In this document: positions 6,114 to 14,459 of the stretch, in pieces
How the letters are laid out: every line of letters starts with the position of its first letter
How positions within the stretch are numbered: the first letter of the stretch is position 1
Origin: Candidatus Caldarchaeum sp.
Lineage (GTDB): Archaea; Thermoproteota; Nitrososphaeria_A; Caldarchaeales; Caldarchaeaceae
DNA length: 27,015 nt
Direction: 5' to 3'
NCBI GenBank assembly: GCA_025058435.1
Contig: JANXEM010000002.1
Span: 1 to 27,015, forward strand
Notes under the pieces: model-generated
What the model saw: the letters and a program-made list of their open reading frames with translations, nothing else
Told to the model about the DNA's origin: nothing
The model's database searches: none
Translations under genes and position numbers: made by a program

Positions 6114-7811
6114 TTAACGTTGTTTCGGACGCCTCCCATAGAGAACAGCGAAAGACAACATCACCGCCAACACAGCAGCCAGCCCAATCGAAACCATCAT
6201 GTCGAAGGATAGAAACGATTCTCCAAAAGCTATAGCCCGCGTCAACCGGATGTCGATATCCGTCGGTCCTTCCGGCAGTCTCCGTTCACGGATTACCAGC
6301 TCTTGACCGGAATACAAGTCTATCAAAATTTCGGCCGGCCGTTCAAGGTCAACCGTCAGGGGAGCCGACGACGTTCTGCCGTCGAAAAGCGTTGATTCCC
6401 CGCTGCGGATAACGGCTCTCAAATTTTCGACGGGCCTTCCGAGAGAATCCAACACGTAAACGCGGACTGGAAAGTTGACCGACAGAAGCCTGATGGTCTC
6501 TGTCCCCGCTTTCAGTTCAGCTATGCGCCTGTAAACGACCGTGTTTTTGTAAGAAACCGTTAACTCATTAGGGCCTGGGAAGACGTCGGCAGAGGCTGCG
6601 CCGTTGACAGTTGTGGCGTTGTAGGTCCTCGCCGTGATAGGGTCTTTCACCGTCACGACCGCGTTTGACAGCGGGGTGCCTCGATAATCCACCACATTAA
6701 AAACTATTCTTTGAAGTGGTAGGGTGATTTGTTTTGTCGTGCGTGGTTCTGTGAGCGCAACTGTTTCGACTAATATCCTTGTCCTGCCTCTGAAGAGAGA
6801 TATTTGATATTGTTCGATGCGGGCGGCTGTGGGGAGAAATCCAGCTTTAACCAAGCCACCGTCGTCTGTTACACCGCTGCTGAAGTTTCCGTAGCCCGGC
6901 GCGCCAACAAGAACGCCGATGCCCTTAACCGGCTGCCCCAAAGGGTCAACAGCTTTAACGAACAGCTCTCCGACGTCAGCCCGCAAAACAAGGTCGGCAT
7001 CCGACTCGATGTTGAGCAAGGAAGAATAGACGACGACGTTTCCCGCACCGAGTCGAACACTCAAGGAGGTGTTGTAGCTTCCCACGACGGCCGAGCTGAC
7101 CAACTGGCTGACTTCCGCAGTTCCCGCTCTTATGTCAACCCTCTGGGTGTAGTTCCTTCCCGACAGAATTAACGTGCCGTCGATGCGAGTCCGAGAGCCG
7201 CCGGAATCTAAGAAGGTGAAATTCGCTTTCACGAGCTTCGCCACAAGTTCCGCAAATTCAACGAATGACCGGACGTCTTTCTGAATTTCAGCGACCGGTT
7301 GCCCGTCCTTGACCACCCGCAGCCTATAGGCGGCCCCTATCGAAGAAAGAGTCGAAAAAGGCACGTCGTTGAAGACTGCGTAGCCGGTGGAATTTGTCCT
7401 CTGGCTGACTGAAACCAAACCGTTTGTGGAGGTCAAGGTTGCGAAGACGTTTGCGACGGGTCTTCCCGAAAGGTCGACCACTTTCGCTGACAGGGTTGCT
7501 AATGGAGCGGTTTCCGATATTGATGTGACGGCTGGGTAGTTTACCGTTCTCCGTATCAATTCGATGTTCCGCAGCGATATGACTACTTCGTAGGTTCCGG
7601 GTGATAGTTGTCTCAGGACGGCGTAGCCTGTGGCGTTGGTTACAGCTGTTTCTCTGAAATTTTCCGTCTGAACTGTGACAGTCAGGCCCGGTTTAGGCGT
7701 GCCGTCTAACGTGGAGACGTAGACGGTTAGGGGTGGAGATGGTTGCTGGGCCAAGCCTGTTTGGGGTATGAGTAGCAGAAAGGTCAGAAGCAGGAGCACA
7801 GTTGATTTCAT
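6114..7811 (-). CDS. Membrane-anchored surface protein with repeated carboxypeptidase-regulatory-like/Ig-like domains
   Basis: The 565-residue protein is exported and held in the membrane by its C-terminus. It has a signal peptide (MKSTVLLLLTFLLLIPQ, cleavage near LAQ, about residue 22), a transmembrane segment at about 538-558 and a short basic cytoplasmic tail YGRRPKQR. The outside part has five copies of a V-x-D-x-x-G-x-P start, at about residues 35, 112, 287, 374 and 454, two of them with a following T-N-A/S-T-G-Y-A-V. This is the pattern of CarboxypepD_reg-like beta-sandwich domains. Seven N-x-S/T sites suggest N-glycosylation. There is no catalytic motif; it is likely structural or adhesive. 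ATG 7811 is preferred over the upstream GTG (7820), because GGTGG lies five bases before the ATG and a TATA-like box about 28 before it. Confidence 0.82.
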   Translation of the reverse strand: MKSTVLLLLTFLLLIPQTGLAQQPSPPLTVYVSTLDGTPKPGLTVTVQTENFRETAVTNATGYAVLRQLSPGTYEVVISLRNIELIRRTVNYPAVTSISETAPLATLSAKVVDLSGRPVANVFATLTSTNGLVSVSQRTNSTGYAVFNDVPFSTLSSIGAAYRLRVVKDGQPVAEIQKDVRSFVEFAELVAKLVKANFTFLDSGGSRTRIDGTLILSGRNYTQRVDIRAGTAEVSQLVSSAVVGSYNTSLSVRLGAGNVVVYSSLLNIESDADLVLRADVGELFVKAVDPLGQPVKGIGVLVGAPGYGNFSSGVTDDGGLVKAGFLPTAARIEQYQISLFRGRTRILVETVALTEPRTTKQITLPLQRIVFNVVDYRGTPLSNAVVTVKDPITARTYNATTVNGAASADVFPGPNELTVSYKNTVVYRRIAELKAGTETIRLLSVNFPVRVYVLDSLGRPVENLRAVIRSGESTLFDGRTSSAPLTVDLERPAEILIDLYSGQELVIRERRLPEGPTDIDIRLTRAIAFGESFLSFDMMVSIGLAAVLAVMLSFAVLYGRRPKQR

Positions 7812-7835
7812 TTGTTCCACCGGAGGTTGTGTGGT

Positions 7836-7843
7836 TTTTAAAT
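7836..7843 (-). promoter_or_regulatory. TATA-like box for the surface protein gene
   Basis: On the minus strand ATTTAAAA is centred about 28 bases before ATG 7811 and overlaps the last codons of the Nudix gene. It suggests the surface protein has its own promoter despite the 26-base gap, and it helps choose the ATG start. Confidence 0.5.
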
Positions 7844-8341
7844 GTGAACGTTTAAACGCGTTTTTAGAAAATTGTCGGCCTCTACAAGAGTTTCTTTCGC
7901 GGTTTTGAAGGTCAGTTTTTCGAGAGCTTTTTCAACGTTGAGCCAGACGTAGTCGAGATGTTCGGGCGAAAGTGTAACGGTTTTGTCGCTTGCTTCCCCG
8001 AGGTAGAAAACCACTTCTTTCCTGACAAGCCTACCCTCCTTCATGAACATGTAGCTGATGACTCTGCGGAAACCATCGATTATCGACAGCTCGTTGATTC
8101 CCGTCTCCTCCCTAACCTCGCGCAACACTGCCTGAATCTCTGATTCGTTCTTCTCGATATGACCTTTCGGAAAATCCCAGTGGCCCGCACCGTATTTCAG
8201 CAGAAGGTATTCGATGCTGTTTTCACCCCTGTGGTAGATGACGGCGCCGGCGCTCCGTTCATCGATTTTCGCCTTCAACCCGATGGATGCAAAGGCATAG
8301 GCAGATATATGCTTAAATTCACTTCGTACGAATTTATCCAC
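7838..8341 (-). CDS. Nudix hydrolase (Ap4A hydrolase-like)
   Basis: This 167-residue protein carries a complete Nudix box: Gly60, Glu66, Arg74-Glu75, Glu78-Glu79 and Gly81-Ile82 in the G-x5-E-x7-REUxEExGU pattern, with the GHWDFPKGHIE lead-in. The flanking ERSAGAVIYHRGE start and the LSPEHLDYVWL strand resemble diadenosine tetraphosphate hydrolases, which cut Ap4A and related nucleotides. The exact substrate is not certain. The first 27 residues precede the fold, so the GTG start at 8341 may add an extension. It does, however, lie about 30 bases from a TATA-like element, and its start codon is only two bases from that of the divergent lipA. Confidence 0.9.
   Translation of the reverse strand: MDKFVRSEFKHISAYAFASIGLKAKIDERSAGAVIYHRGENSIEYLLLKYGAGHWDFPKGHIEKNESEIQAVLREVREETGINELSIIDGFRRVISYMFMKEGRLVRKEVVFYLGEASDKTVTLSPEHLDYVWLNVEKALEKLTFKTAKETLVEADNFLKTRLNVHI
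8312..8319 (+). promoter_or_regulatory. TATA-like box for lipA, inside the Nudix 5' coding region
   Basis: CTTAAATT is centred about 28 bases before the lipA ATG (8344), the leaderless spacing. It lies within the first ten codons of the divergent Nudix gene. An inverted repeat AAATTC/GAATTT (8315-8320 and 8330-8335) overlaps it and the start region and could be an operator. Confidence 0.5.
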
Positions 8342-8343
8342 GA

Positions 8344-9219
8344 ATGCAGACTCTTCGAAAACCGGATTGGATAAAGACGAAGTTACCCGGTTTTGGTGCT
8401 TATCCGGAAGTCAGACATGTGTTGAGGAAGCATACGCTTCACACGGTATGCGAAGAGGCTTTATGCCCTAACCTTGGGGAATGTTGGGGCGGCGGCACGG
8501 CCACCATCATGATTTTGGGCGACATCTGTACACGAGGATGTAGGTTTTGCGCGGTCAAGACGGGCCATCCAAGGGGATTGGTCGACTACGATGAGCCTGA
8601 AAAAGTTTCTCGAGCGGTCGAGGAAATGAACCTCAGGTATGTCGTTTTGACTTCGGTATGCAGAGACGACCTGCCCGACGGAGGTGCTTCAATTTACGCC
8701 GAAACGGTCAAGAAAATCAAGCAGAGGAGGAGCGATGTCTTGGTGGAAGTCCTTATTCCCGATTTTAACGGCGTTGAGGAACATGTGCAGACTGTGGTCG
8801 ACGCGGGGCCGGACGTTGTCGCCCACAACATCGAAACGGTAAGACGGCTTACGCCGCTGATACGCGACCGAAGGGCCTCCTTTGACCAGTCGCTTCATGT
8901 GTTGAAGCTCGTCAAAAAGTTGAACCCGAAGATGTTCACCAAGTCGTCGATTATGGTGGGTTTGGGAGAGTCTGTTGAAGAGGTCTTGGATGCTTTGGCC
9001 GAGCTGCGTGGTGTTGATGTTGATTTTGTGACCGTTGGTCAGTACCTGCGGCCTACGATGGCCCACGTTCCCGTCAAGGAATATGTTCATCCGAGGGTCT
9101 TCAAGATGTATGAGGATGAGGCGTTGAAGATGGGGTTCAAATATGCTGCCTGCGGGCCTTTGGTTCGGAGCAGCTACCGTGCGGGAGAGTTTTTCCTGAT
9201 GTCTGTTTTGCGGAGGTGA
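8344..9219 (+). CDS. lipA: Lipoyl synthase LipA (radical SAM)
   Basis: LipA inserts two sulfur atoms at C6 and C8 of a protein-bound octanoyl group to make lipoyl, sacrificing its auxiliary iron-sulfur cluster. The 291-residue protein has the auxiliary cluster cysteines 36, 41 and 47 in [12 protein letters not shown], the radical SAM cysteines 62, 66 and 69 in CTRGCRFC, and the C-terminal RSSY motif whose serine binds the auxiliary cluster. [11 protein letters not shown] at the N-terminus is also typical, which supports the ATG at 8344. It heads a plus-strand operon with E1-beta, E3 and lipB. Its stop lies within the ribosome binding site of the next gene. Confidence 0.97.
   Translation: MQTLRKPDWIKTKLPGFGAYPEVRHVLRKHTLHTVCEEALCPNLGECWGGGTATIMILGDICTRGCRFCAVKTGHPRGLVDYDEPEKVSRAVEEMNLRYVVLTSVCRDDLPDGGASIYAETVKKIKQRRSDVLVEVLIPDFNGVEEHVQTVVDAGPDVVAHNIETVRRLTPLIRDRRASFDQSLHVLKLVKKLNPKMFTKSSIMVGLGESVEEVLDALAELRGVDVDFVTVGQYLRPTMAHVPVKEYVHPRVFKMYEDEALKMGFKYAACGPLVRSSYRAGEFFLMSVLRR
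8371..8376 (-). promoter_or_regulatory. TATA-like box for the Nudix gene, inside lipA
   Basis: On the minus strand CTTTAT lies about 30-35 bases before the Nudix GTG (8341), inside codons 10-11 of lipA. It is weaker than the lipA box, but the 2-base gap leaves no other place for a promoter. Confidence 0.35.
9212..9219 (+). promoter_or_regulatory. Strong ribosome binding site deciding the E1-beta start
   Basis: GGAGGTGA overlaps the lipA stop codon and ends five bases before TTG 9225. A GTG at 9216, in frame with E1-beta, lies inside this site, so TTG 9225 is the better start. Confidence 0.7.
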
Positions 9220-9224
9220 TTTGT

Positions 9225-10199
9225 TTGCCGTTGCTTAACATGGCTCAAGCGTTGAACCTCGCGTTGAAAGAGGAGATGCAGCGTGACGAGCGTGTTGTGG
9301 TGCTGGGGGAGGATGTCGGCAAACGGGGCGGTGTCTTCCTCATCACCGAGGGGCTTTACGAAATGTTCGGCCCTGAACGGGTCATCGACACTCCGTTGTC
9401 GGAGGCCGCTATCATCGGTGTGGCCGCTGGGATGGCGATGAACGGTTTACGGCCCGTGGCTGAAATCCAGTTCGCCGACTTTATTTTCGGCGGCTTCGAC
9501 CAGCTGGTATCGAACGTGGCCAAAATCCGTTACAGGACCGGAGGCCAGTTTTCCGTGCCCTTGGTCGTGAGGGCGCCGGTCGGAGGCGGGGTGAAAGGAG
9601 GCATGTTCCACAGCCAAAGCCCGGAAGCTTACTTCATCCACACCCCGGGACTGAAAGTCGTAACACCTTCGTCCCCGTACGACGCAAAAGGCCTTCTCAC
9701 CGCCTCGATAAGGGATGACGACCCTGTGATGTTTTTCGAACCGAAAAGAATCTACCGGACTTTCAGGGAAGAGGTGCCGGAAGGTGATTACACGGTTCCT
9801 CTGGGAAAGGCCCGCGTCGTAAAAGAGGGAGCGGACGTTTCTTTGATCACTTATGCAGCGACTGTTCACGACTGTCTGAATGTCGCTGAAAAGGCGAAGA
9901 AGGAAGGCGTCGACTGCGAAGTGGTCGACCTGAGAACCTTGATGCCCTTCGATAAGGATGCTGTCGAAAAAACCGTGAAGAAGACGGGCCGTCCGATAAT
10001 TGTTCACGAAGCACCTAAAACGTGCGGGTTCGGCGCGGAGCTTGCCGCCTTCATCGCGGAAAGGTTGTTGCTCGACCTCGAAGCACCTGTCCTACGCGTG
10101 ACTGGCTACGACACGCCTTTCCCGTTCGCCCACGAACACTACTACATGCCCAACGAAACCAGAATTCTCAACGCGGTCATGAAATCTGCGTCGTTCTGA
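9225..10199 (+). CDS. 2-oxoacid (pyruvate/branched-chain) dehydrogenase E1 component, beta subunit
   Basis: This is the 324-residue beta subunit of the thiamine diphosphate-dependent E1, which decarboxylates a 2-oxoacid and passes the acyl group to lipoyl-E2. The hallmark blocks are [31 protein letters not shown] (the glutamate that activates the cofactor), [30 protein letters not shown] and the C-terminal [11 protein letters not shown]. It could be the pyruvate or the branched-chain enzyme; sequence alone does not decide. The start is TTG 9225, five bases after GGAGGTGA. It lies between lipA and the E3 gene, but neither the alpha subunit of E1 nor E2 is in the window. They must be elsewhere if this enzyme works as usual. 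Confidence 0.92.
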   Translation: MPLLNMAQALNLALKEEMQRDERVVVLGEDVGKRGGVFLITEGLYEMFGPERVIDTPLSEAAIIGVAAGMAMNGLRPVAEIQFADFIFGGFDQLVSNVAKIRYRTGGQFSVPLVVRAPVGGGVKGGMFHSQSPEAYFIHTPGLKVVTPSSPYDAKGLLTASIRDDDPVMFFEPKRIYRTFREEVPEGDYTVPLGKARVVKEGADVSLITYAATVHDCLNVAEKAKKEGVDCEVVDLRTLMPFDKDAVEKTVKKTGRPIIVHEAPKTCGFGAELAAFIAERLLLDLEAPVLRVTGYDTPFPFAHEHYYMPNETRILNAVMKSASF

Positions 10200-10210
10200 A
10201 GGTGAAACGG

Positions 10211-11590
10211 ATGAGTTTTCAAGCCGTTGTGGTTGGAGGAGGCCCGGGCGGATACGTAGCGGCCATCAGGCTGTCGCAGCTGGGCGTCAAAACCGCGTTG
10301 GTCGAGAAAGACGAGTTGGGCGGTGAATGTACAAACTGGGGATGCATCCCCAGCAAATATCTCATCGGCCAAGCCAAAAAGGTGATGCAGTTCAAAGAGC
10401 TCGCCGCCAAAAACATGGTAAATTCATCCTTTTCCATCGACATGGCGAAAATTTCTCAGTCAAACAAACAGGTCGTCGAAAAGCTACGGCAGGGAATAGC
10501 ATACCTACTGAAGGCAAACGGCGTAACCCTCATCAAGGGACTGGCTGAAATTTCCGAGCCCGGCAAAATCGTCGTCCAATCGAATGGGTCGCGACAGACC
10601 GTTTCAGCCGATAACATAATCGTGGCCACCGGCACCGAGCCGTCATGGCTTCCGACCATACCTTTCGACCAAAGGAAAATCATCGACTACCGCACAGCCC
10701 TTTTCCTCGAAAAAATTCCCGAAAAACTGCTTGTGGTTGGAGGCGGCGCCATAGGTCTGGAGCTCGGCACGGCCTACGCCCACCTCGGCACCAAAGTTAC
10801 GGTCGTCGAAATAATGGAACAGGTTTTACCCGGCTTCGACGCCGACGTAGCCCGTGTCATCAGACGAAGCCTCGAAAAAATCGGAATGAGAATTTTCACC
10901 AAAACAACGGTCGCGTCCTACTCCTACGTGGACGACGGTGTTGAGGTGGTTTTGTCGAACGATTTGAAGGACAAGTTTGATTTCGTTCTGGTGGCTGTCG
11001 GCAAGCGTGCTTCTCCGTGGGCTCGGAAGCTTTCGGAGATCGGTGTCGAGATAGACGAAAAAGGCTTCATCAAAACTGATGAACGGATGGCCACGTCTGT
11101 CGAAGCGATTTTCGCCGTGGGAGACGTGACGGGCCCGCCATTTCTCGCGCACAAGGCCTACCGGCAGGGTGTCGTGGCCGCCGAGGCCATAGCCGGGATG
11201 GAGACGAAGTTCGACGGATTGGTGCCTTACGGCGTGTTTACTTCTCCTGAAGTTGCTTTCGTCGGTCTGAGCAGCTCCGCCGCCAAGGAGATGGGATACG
11301 AAGTTGGTGAAGCTCGTTTTCCCTTTGCCGCGCTCGGCAGGGCCATCGCCGACGGAGAAGATGGATTTGTCAAAATCGTTTCAGACCGGAAAACCAGCCG
11401 GGTTCTGGGCGCCGTCGTGGTGGGCCCGCACGCAACAGAAACAATTTCAGTCATCACAACAGCCATCAAAGCAGGTATAAAACTCGAAGAACTATCTGAA
11501 ACGGTATTCATCCATCCAACCTATTCAGAGGCCATAGCCGAGGCCGTGCATCTGCTGGAGAAAAGGGCGATTCACTATGTTTCGCGATAG
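10211..11590 (+). CDS. lpdA: Dihydrolipoamide dehydrogenase (E3)
   Basis: This 459-residue FAD enzyme reoxidises the dihydrolipoyl group of 2-oxoacid dehydrogenase or glycine cleavage complexes and reduces NAD+. The N-terminal VVVGGGPGGYVAAIR is the FAD-binding GxGxxG. ELGGECTNWGCIPSK holds the redox cysteines 40 and 45. VVGGGAIGLELG is the NAD-binding motif, EAIFAVGDVTG the second FAD motif, and FIHPTYSEAIAEA the catalytic His-Glu pair at the dimer interface. The frame is open upstream into the E1-beta gene, but ATG 10211 is the start: AGGTGA lies five bases before it and the protein begins right before the Rossmann strand. Its last 14 bases overlap lipB. Confidence 0.96.
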   Translation: MSFQAVVVGGGPGGYVAAIRLSQLGVKTALVEKDELGGECTNWGCIPSKYLIGQAKKVMQFKELAAKNMVNSSFSIDMAKISQSNKQVVEKLRQGIAYLLKANGVTLIKGLAEISEPGKIVVQSNGSRQTVSADNIIVATGTEPSWLPTIPFDQRKIIDYRTALFLEKIPEKLLVVGGGAIGLELGTAYAHLGTKVTVVEIMEQVLPGFDADVARVIRRSLEKIGMRIFTKTTVASYSYVDDGVEVVLSNDLKDKFDFVLVAVGKRASPWARKLSEIGVEIDEKGFIKTDERMATSVEAIFAVGDVTGPPFLAHKAYRQGVVAAEAIAGMETKFDGLVPYGVFTSPEVAFVGLSSSAAKEMGYEVGEARFPFAALGRAIADGEDGFVKIVSDRKTSRVLGAVVVGPHATETISVITTAIKAGIKLEELSETVFIHPTYSEAIAEAVHLLEKRAIHYVSR

Positions 11591-12254
11591 GCTTTTGTTC
11601 CTCGACCTCGGGCTGATAGATTACGTAGTTTGTCACACGCTGATGCTTGAGTTGGTCGAGAAACGGGCAGCGGGCCAAATCGACGACACCATTCTCCTAC
11701 TCGAACACAACGACGTCTACACCCTTGGCAGACGTGGCAGCGAAGAAAACGTTTTCGTAAAGTCTATCCCCGTCTACAGGGTGGAAAGAGGCGGCGACGC
11801 AACCTACCACGGCCCGGGCCAGCTCGTCGCATACCCGATAATCAGCCTCAACGAACTCGGTGTCGGCGTGGCGGATTTCGTACATATCGTCGAAGAAGCG
11901 GTCATCAAAGTTTTGTCCGACTTTGGCATCATGGGGGAACGCGTCGAACGGAAGCCCGGCGTATGGGTTGGAGGACGGAAGGTTGCGTCGGTTGGTATGG
12001 CCGTAAAAAACTGGGTCACCTACCACGGCGTCGCGCTAAACGTCAACACAGACCTCGCGAAATTCAACGGCATCAAGCCATGCGGAATGGAGGCGCAGAT
12101 AATGACTTCGATGGCCGCGATTTTGGGGAAAAACGTCGACATGGCCGCAGTCAAAAAACGGTTTGTGACCCGTTTTGCCGAACTGCTCGAGAAAGAGCCC
12201 GAATATGCTATTTACGCTGTGGCTGAAACGCGGGATGCGGCGAAGGTTATTTAA
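11577..12254 (+). CDS. lipB: Octanoyl-[acyl carrier protein]:protein octanoyltransferase LipB
   Basis: LipB moves octanoyl from a carrier protein to the target lysine of E2 or GcvH; LipA then adds sulfur. The 225-residue protein has RGGDATYHGPGQLVAYP (71-87), GVWVGGRKVASVGMAVK with the catalytic Lys135, and the acyl-thioester Cys169 in GIKPCGMEAQIMTS. The cysteine marks it as LipB and not a lipoate-protein ligase. It begins at ATG 11577 within the end of the E3 gene. Together with lipA it gives a complete de novo lipoylation route. The donor would need octanoyl on some acyl carrier, which is notable in an archaeon. Confidence 0.95.
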   Translation: MFRDRLLFLDLGLIDYVVCHTLMLELVEKRAAGQIDDTILLLEHNDVYTLGRRGSEENVFVKSIPVYRVERGGDATYHGPGQLVAYPIISLNELGVGVADFVHIVEEAVIKVLSDFGIMGERVERKPGVWVGGRKVASVGMAVKNWVTYHGVALNVNTDLAKFNGIKPCGMEAQIMTSMAAILGKNVDMAAVKKRFVTRFAELLEKEPEYAIYAVAETRDAAKVI

Positions 12255-12283
12255 ATCCTTATAAAGTATTTAAACGATTTAAA
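12250..12283 (+). promoter_or_regulatory. TATA-rich promoter of the TATA-binding protein gene
   Basis: CTTATAAAG (12258-12266) is centred about 25 bases before the tbp GTG and is the best TATA box in the window. TTTAAA occurs three more times around it (12250-12255, 12269-12274 and 12278-12283). The extra sites overlap the likely transcription start, where bound TBP would block initiation. Confidence 0.65.
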
Positions 12284-12286
12284 ACC

Positions 12287-12850
12287 GTGGCAAAAGGGCC
12301 TCCGCCGAAAGTAGAAATTCAAAACGTCGTTTCCAGCGTAACTCTTTTTCAAAGGCTCGACCTTGCACAGGTCCAGCGTACGTTCCCCGACGTCGAATAT
12401 AAGCCGGCTCAGTTTCCCGGCCTTGTTTTTAGGCTGGCTAAGCCCAAGACGGCGACGTTGATTTTCAGCAGCGGCAAAATGGTGTGCACCGGCGCCAAAA
12501 GCGAAGAGGAATCGATCAGGGCCGTGAGAACGGTGGTGAAGGCCCTTAAAAAAGAGGGGTTCGTCATCCGGGAGGAGCCGCAGATAGAGATTCAGAACAT
12601 CGTCGCATCCATCGACCTTCACGGGCGTATCGATTTGGAGAAGGCGGCGACGACTTTGGAGAATGTGATGTATGAGCCGGAGCAGTTTCCGGGCCTGATT
12701 TACAGGATGATGAGCCCAAAGGTTGTGATTTTGATGTTCGCCAGCGGAAAGCTGGTCTGCACGGGGGCCAAATACGAAAAAGATGTTTACGACGCTGTCG
12801 CGAAGTTGCAGGAACTTCTGGAAGAAAAGCAGCTGATATCCTATGATTAG
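12287..12850 (+). CDS. tbp: TATA-box-binding protein (TBP)
   Basis: TBP binds the TATA box and, with TFB, positions archaeal RNA polymerase. The 187-residue protein is made of two similar halves, about 9-92 and 99-182. Each has I-x-N-V/I-V-A/S-S, E-Q/A-F-P-G-L-I/V-Y/F-R and a S-G-K-x-V-C-T-G-A-K core, the known TBP saddle repeats. The start is GTG at 12287 with a TATA box at leaderless spacing and no ribosome binding site. It follows lipB by 32 bases but clearly has its own promoter. Its TAG stop shares the tetranucleotide TTAG with the TAA of the convergent ecfT. Confidence 0.98.
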   Translation: MAKGPPPKVEIQNVVSSVTLFQRLDLAQVQRTFPDVEYKPAQFPGLVFRLAKPKTATLIFSSGKMVCTGAKSEEESIRAVRTVVKALKKEGFVIREEPQIEIQNIVASIDLHGRIDLEKAATTLENVMYEPEQFPGLIYRMMSPKVVILMFASGKLVCTGAKYEKDVYDAVAKLQELLEEKQLISYD

Positions 12851-13644
12851 GATGGGAAAAGCCCGCTGAACAAAGGAATCGTCTTCACCGGTTCGATGCC
12901 CAAAACTTTCACGGCAAGCCCTGCCGAAAACAACGCCAATACGACCGTGAAGAAGAAATAGTCCTTCGGCTTCATGTCAAGGACTTTCAAGCTCGTTCTT
13001 TTTCGGCTGGCGCCAAAGCATTTCACCTCCATGGCCTCAGCCAATTCATAGGAACGTCGTATCACGTTCACCAGCAGCGGAACAAGTATCGGTATCAAGT
13101 TTCGTATTCGTTTCGTTACGGGGCCTTTGTCGAGCTCCAAACCTCGCGCCCTCTGAGCGTCCATTACGACTTTGAGTTCTTCGGCCATGACGGGTGTGAA
13201 CCTAATGGCGGATACGAAGGCGAAAGTGTATTCATACGGGATTCGGAGTTGCTGAAGGGTCAACGCTATTTCGTCCGGTGTGGTCGTGAGGAAGAAGAGG
13301 GAGAACGAAGACAGAAACACCACGAGCCGCAGCGCGTAAGCCAACGCGTATCCAGCCGCAACGAACGCATCCGGCTCACGGCTGTACTGACTGAAGAACG
13401 TGATGGCGAAAACTATCACAGCCAACGGGACGGCGCCCCTCAAAGTCTTAACCCAGAGCCCGTGAACTTTCGCTGAAAAGATGACTAAAGCCTCCAGAAA
13501 AAGAAGTGTCAACACAACGACAACATCGACGTAGATGACGGCCGTAGCCAGAATCATCGTCGAAGCAGCCAACTTCACCCTCGGGTCAAGCCTGTGAACG
13601 AAGGTGTTACCAGGCCTGAACCGAAGGCCTTCGAAAAGACTCAT
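12847..13644 (-). CDS. ecfT: ECF transporter transmembrane (T) component EcfT
   Basis: EcfT is the membrane scaffold of energy-coupling-factor importers and couples two ATPases to a substrate-binding S protein. The 265-residue protein has the HRLDPRVKLA opening, about five to six hydrophobic segments (around 25-60, 68-90, 95-125, 180-195 and 230-250) and the two coupling helices, seen as AQRARGLEL (160-168 region) and AMEVKCFGAS. It starts at ATG 13644 within the stop of the second ATPase (ATGA overlap). No S component lies next to it, so it may serve several S proteins encoded elsewhere, as in group II ECF systems. Confidence 0.92.
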   Translation of the reverse strand: MSLFEGLRFRPGNTFVHRLDPRVKLAASTMILATAVIYVDVVVVLTLLFLEALVIFSAKVHGLWVKTLRGAVPLAVIVFAITFFSQYSREPDAFVAAGYALAYALRLVVFLSSFSLFFLTTTPDEIALTLQQLRIPYEYTFAFVSAIRFTPVMAEELKVVMDAQRARGLELDKGPVTKRIRNLIPILVPLLVNVIRRSYELAEAMEVKCFGASRKRTSLKVLDMKPKDYFFFTVVLALFSAGLAVKVLGIEPVKTIPLFSGLFPS

Positions 13645-14459
13645 CTTCTCATCGCCTCGACGATTTTTTCGACGGCTTCGTCGACATCGAGGACCCGGTA
13701 GTCGACGCCCAAATCTTCCACCCTTTTCAACGCCGCGACCAGTTGGGGGGGAAGGACGGAGGCCTTTTCGAGTGCGGGCAGGTCTGTTAATATTTCTTCG
13801 GAGCTGCCGTCGGCGATTATTTTACCTTTCGAAAGAAGTATTACCCGTGGTTTAAGCTCGGCGACGAATTCAACGTCATGAGAAGCCAAAACGACTGTCC
13901 TTCCCTGCAGGTTCAGCAGCCTAACCATGTGCCTCATTTTTTCCTTCTGTATACTGTCTTGTCCTATCGTCGGCTCGTCGAGGCAGACAATTTGAGGCCC
14001 CCACGCGAGGATTATGGCCATCGCTAAACGCTTCTTCTCCCCGCCGCTGAGAAGGAAGGGGGATTGGTTGGCGTATGGCTCGAGCTCGAAAAATTTCAAA
14101 GCCCAGTCCACCCGTCTCCTTATCTTTTCATCGCTGTAGCCGAAATTCCGAAGCGCGAAAGCTACTTCATCGAAGACCGTTGACTCGAAAAACATCTCTT
14201 CGGCGTTCTGGAAAACCAGCCCCGCCTTCTGCGACAGCTCTGCGACAGAAGCACTCGACGTTGGAAGCCCTTCAACAACAACCCGGCCATGCGTCGGCTT
14301 CAGCAACCCGTTTATGTGTTTGAGGAAGGTGGTTTTCCCCGACCCGTTTTCACCCATGAGCGCGACGATTTCGCCGGGCTGAAATTCGACCGAAACACCG
14401 TTTAACGCATGAACCTTCGAAGGATAGACGTAGTGGACGTCTTCAAACACGACCGACAA
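13641..14459 (-). CDS. ecfA2: ECF transporter ATP-binding protein (second EcfA subunit)
   Basis: This 272-residue ABC ATPase is one half of the ECF motor. It has Walker A GENGSGKTT (36-44), Q-loop Gln84, signature LLSGGEKKR (about 136-144), Walker B IVCLDEP (157-163) and switch His194. The start is TTG 14459: GAGGTGA ends six bases before it, inside the upstream ATPase gene, which it overlaps by 17 bases. It overlaps ecfT by 4. The signature has Glu in place of the usual Gln (LSGGE), as is frequent in one of the two EcfA paralogues. Confidence 0.92.
   Translation of the reverse strand: MSVVFEDVHYVYPSKVHALNGVSVEFQPGEIVALMGENGSGKTTFLKHINGLLKPTHGRVVVEGLPTSSASVAELSQKAGLVFQNAEEMFFESTVFDEVAFALRNFGYSDEKIRRRVDWALKFFELEPYANQSPFLLSGGEKKRLAMAIILAWGPQIVCLDEPTIGQDSIQKEKMRHMVRLLNLQGRTVVLASHDVEFVAELKPRVILLSKGKIIADGSSEEILTDLPALEKASVLPPQLVAALKRVEDLGVDYRVLDVDEAVEKIVEAMRR

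Noticed and set aside
9447..10007. 186-codon minus-strand open frame opposite E1-beta
   Set aside because: Shadow frame; rich in His and Arg as expected from the reverse complement of a coding strand with this codon use.
10022..10210. 63-codon upstream extension of the dihydrolipoamide dehydrogenase frame
   Set aside because: It lies out of frame inside the E1-beta gene. The Rossmann fold begins right after ATG 10211, which has AGGTGA five bases before it.
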